DNA of 7,125 nt, from NCBI GenBank assembly GCA_011525445.1, contig WTGE01000202.1, positions 1 to 7,125 on the forward strand. Direction: 5' to 3'. Each line of letters starts with the position of its first letter. The stretch's first letter is position 1. Both the position numbers and the translations under genes were made by a program. This DNA is from Synechococcus sp. CO36386bin_37 (lineage in GTDB: Bacteria; Cyanobacteriota; Cyanobacteriia; PCC-6307; Cyanobiaceae). Below, piece after piece: positions 5,913 through 7,125 of the stretch. The notes under the pieces are model-generated. The model searched no databases. It saw only the letters and a program-made list of their open reading frames with translations, and was not told the origin of the DNA.

Positions 5913-6386
5913 TCAGGGCGAATCAATCGGTAAGGGGTGCGTGATCCAGTCTTGAGAGGTGCCATCACTGGAGCCGACCGGTTGGGCTAGACGCCAGCTC
6001 TCACCCCGTTCACCTCGCTCTAAAAAGATTTCAAAAGGACTATCAACACGAACGGTGTCGGCTGGGAGTCGCCAGTCAAATCGACCGGTGAGATGAATGC
6101 CTCGTTGTTCTCCGAAGCGGATGGATTCCTGTTTTTCCAATCGGACACGACTGACCTCGGGTGCTCCTGCAGGCTCCAACTCCAGAGAGCGAGCAATAGC
6201 CGTTTGCGTGAGTTGTATTTGTAATCCCAGTGCTTGTAGAAGGACCGATCGCGGGGGTTGGTCGGATGGCCCACATGCTGACAAACCCAAACTGAGGAAC
6301 AGCACCATGACAAGACCCAACCCACGCTCAACAGTGCGTTTCGGTGTGATTAACCCATCGTTCAGGCTCAACAGAATGGACTGCAT
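5913..6386 (-). CDS. Small lipoprotein, hypothetical, 157 aa
   Basis: The N-terminus has basic residues (Lys16, Arg17, Arg21), a hydrophobic core (GLGLVMVLFLSLGLSA) and a lipobox LSAC with Cys38 as the predicted lipidated residue, followed by GPSDQPPR. The mature part (about 120 residues) is soluble, mixed in charge and contains two Trp-bearing segments (FDWRLP, ESWRLAQP) that read like beta strands; there is no motif I recognise. The ATG at 6384-6386 gives a rather long n-region of about 21 residues. The internal ATG at 6308 would leave only 11 residues before the Cys and no positive charge, so the upstream start or the TTG six codons in is better. A GAAGAA lies about 13 bases before the ATG. 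It converges on the transporter gene with 9 bases between stops. It is probably membrane-anchored on the periplasmic side; function unknown. Confidence 0.78.
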   Translation of the reverse strand: MQSILLSLNDGLITPKRTVERGLGLVMVLFLSLGLSACGPSDQPPRSVLLQALGLQIQLTQTAIARSLELEPAGAPEVSRVRLEKQESIRFGEQRGIHLTGRFDWRLPADTVRVDSPFEIFLERGERGESWRLAQPVGSSDGTSQDWITHPLPIDSP

Positions 6387-6427
6387 GAGTGGTGTCGGTT
6401 CTTCGTGACTGCGGCATCACGTTTGCG

Positions 6428-6622
6428 TCATGCCATTGATTCCAACTTAACGATAGTTGCAAGCGGTTCAAGCAGTCCGGAGGTGGATTTGCAAGGGCAC
6501 AACATTTCGCTGAAGATGAAAAGAATGATGATTGGCATCAACGATCCCTGTGCCTGCGTTTCATGACAAGTTGATTGAGCACTGAAGGACCATTCGACAA
6601 AATCTTTTCCTTGGCTTTTCAT
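6428..6622 (-). CDS. Doubtful ORF, 64 aa, upstream of the lipoprotein
   Basis: ATG at 6620-6622, stop at 6428-6430, 41 bases upstream of the lipoprotein gene in the same direction. The product has a polar N-terminal half (MKSQGKDFVEW), one short hydrophobic run (PIIILFIFS, about residues 30-38) directly followed by a CPC motif, then a neutral tail. An internal ATG at 6538 would give a 36-residue peptide starting with the hydrophobic run. No ribosome-binding site is evident at either start. Composition is not typical of a conserved protein; its only support is length and co-orientation with the lipoprotein. Confidence 0.2.
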   Translation of the reverse strand: MKSQGKDFVEWSFSAQSTCHETQAQGSLMPIIILFIFSEMLCPCKSTSGLLEPLATIVKLESMA

Positions 6623-6964
6623 GGATTGATTATTGTGTAACCCGCCGAATAGCCAATGAATGTTTAGTGTGTTGGTGGTTCATATATATTGATTCTGCAA
6701 GGTCAGATGCGTATGCGTTTGATTCTGTTGTTTGAGAAATTGGTGTTGTACCGTTGTTGCTAAATGCATTGTTTGTGAGATTCAACAAATGATTTTCTTG
6801 AATGACAAAATCATCTTGATGATGCTCTCAATGGATTGAACGATCTTTTTTAGTGTTTAGGTCATCGAGTGGGGTATTTCCAGCCAGTTGGTTAGGCATG
6901 AATAGGACGCGAATTTCCATTGTTTGGCTCTTCTTCTCCCTGGTTCATTCCTGAGATTTCGCCC
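6623..6964. other. Gene-poor AT-rich spacer
   Basis: This stretch is visibly AT-rich and full of stops. Seen in it: an 8-bp inverted repeat ATGATTTT/AAAATCAT at about 6788-6813 with a 10-base loop and no T-tract; a 16-codon ORF from 6788; an 18-codon plus-strand ORF at 6898-6954 whose peptide (MNRTRISIVWLFFSLVHS) looks like a bare signal sequence; and a 23-codon minus-strand ORF from 6899. None has a convincing ribosome-binding site. No RNA gene is recognised. Confidence 0.45.
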
Positions 6965-7072
6965 ATGGATCAAATATCGAACTTCTCGGTTCCACAGCCC
7001 AATGTGGCGTTACGGCTAACCCTGGCTGCGCTGAGGTTTGTTGCCTTCAGCTATGAAGCACGCCATTTCTAA
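6965..7072 (+). CDS. Doubtful 35-aa ORF near the right edge
   Basis: ATG at 6965-6967, TAA at 7070-7072. The peptide begins MDQISNFSVPQPNVALRL and continues with a moderately hydrophobic, partly amphipathic stretch (TLAALRFVAFSYEARHF). Composition here returns to about 50% GC, like the coding parts of the window. No Shine-Dalgarno is visible. Six bases after its stop a further ATG (7078-7080) opens a frame that runs off the window after 16 codons, including VYTDGKR; that could be the start of a real gene, but the fragment is too short to judge. Confidence 0.2.
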   Translation: MDQISNFSVPQPNVALRLTLAALRFVAFSYEARHF

Positions 7073-7125
7073 TTTCGATGGTTTTTGCGCTGAGGGCAAT
7101 GCGCGTTTACACGGATGGCAAACGT

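Noticed and set aside
6450..6480. GGTTCAAGC resembling a tRNA T-arm
   Set aside because: The match to a T-arm is incomplete and no acceptor stem, D-arm or anticodon arm can be folded around it on either strand.
1..7125. CRISPR array, transposase, integrase, phage genes, RiPP leader (Nif11/NHLP double-Gly type)
   Set aside because: I looked for repeats with spacers, terminal inverted repeats and the double-Gly leader motif in the small ORFs and found none.

Overview
The window most likely comes from a marine picocyanobacterium (Synechococcus or a Prochlorococcus of the moderate-GC, larger-genome type). This is inference. It rests on the style of the DnaG N-terminus, two tiny single-span membrane protein genes of the kind common in oxygenic phototrophs, coding DNA near 50% GC, and no HIP1 octamer (GCGATCGC) seen by eye, although HIP1 is abundant in most freshwater cyanobacteria.

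Layout. Positions 1-300 are very AT-rich (about 25% GC in the first 240 bases by hand count) and hold no gene. At 325-582 two minus-strand micro-ORFs encode single-pass membrane peptides of 43 and 31 residues, with a plausible promoter just upstream. From 633 to about 2810 the DNA is sparsely coding. Its two best-supported genes are a small acidic hypothetical protein (1607-1867, minus) and a small exported protein with a cysteine pair (2375-2575, minus). Several weak short ORFs surround them, with a long imperfect hairpin at 2150-2200.

The centre is conventional. dnaG, encoding DNA primase (2813-4897, minus), is divergent from an EamA/DMT-family 10-helix transporter (4950-5903, plus), with 52 bases between the start codons. 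The transporter converges on a small lipoprotein gene (5913-6386, minus), with only 9 bases between the stop codons. From 6387 to the right edge (about 740 bases) the sequence is again almost gene-free, with only weak short ORFs.

Functionally, only dnaG has a secure role: primer synthesis at the replication fork. The transporter is secure as a family but not as to substrate. The lipoprotein, exported peptide, acidic protein and micro-membrane proteins have no assignable function from sequence alone. No mobile element, CRISPR array, tRNA or rRNA was recognised. No multi-gene novel system is evident. The most unusual aspects are the density of very small ORFs, the low coding density outside 2813-6386, and the structured AT-rich element at 2150-2212.
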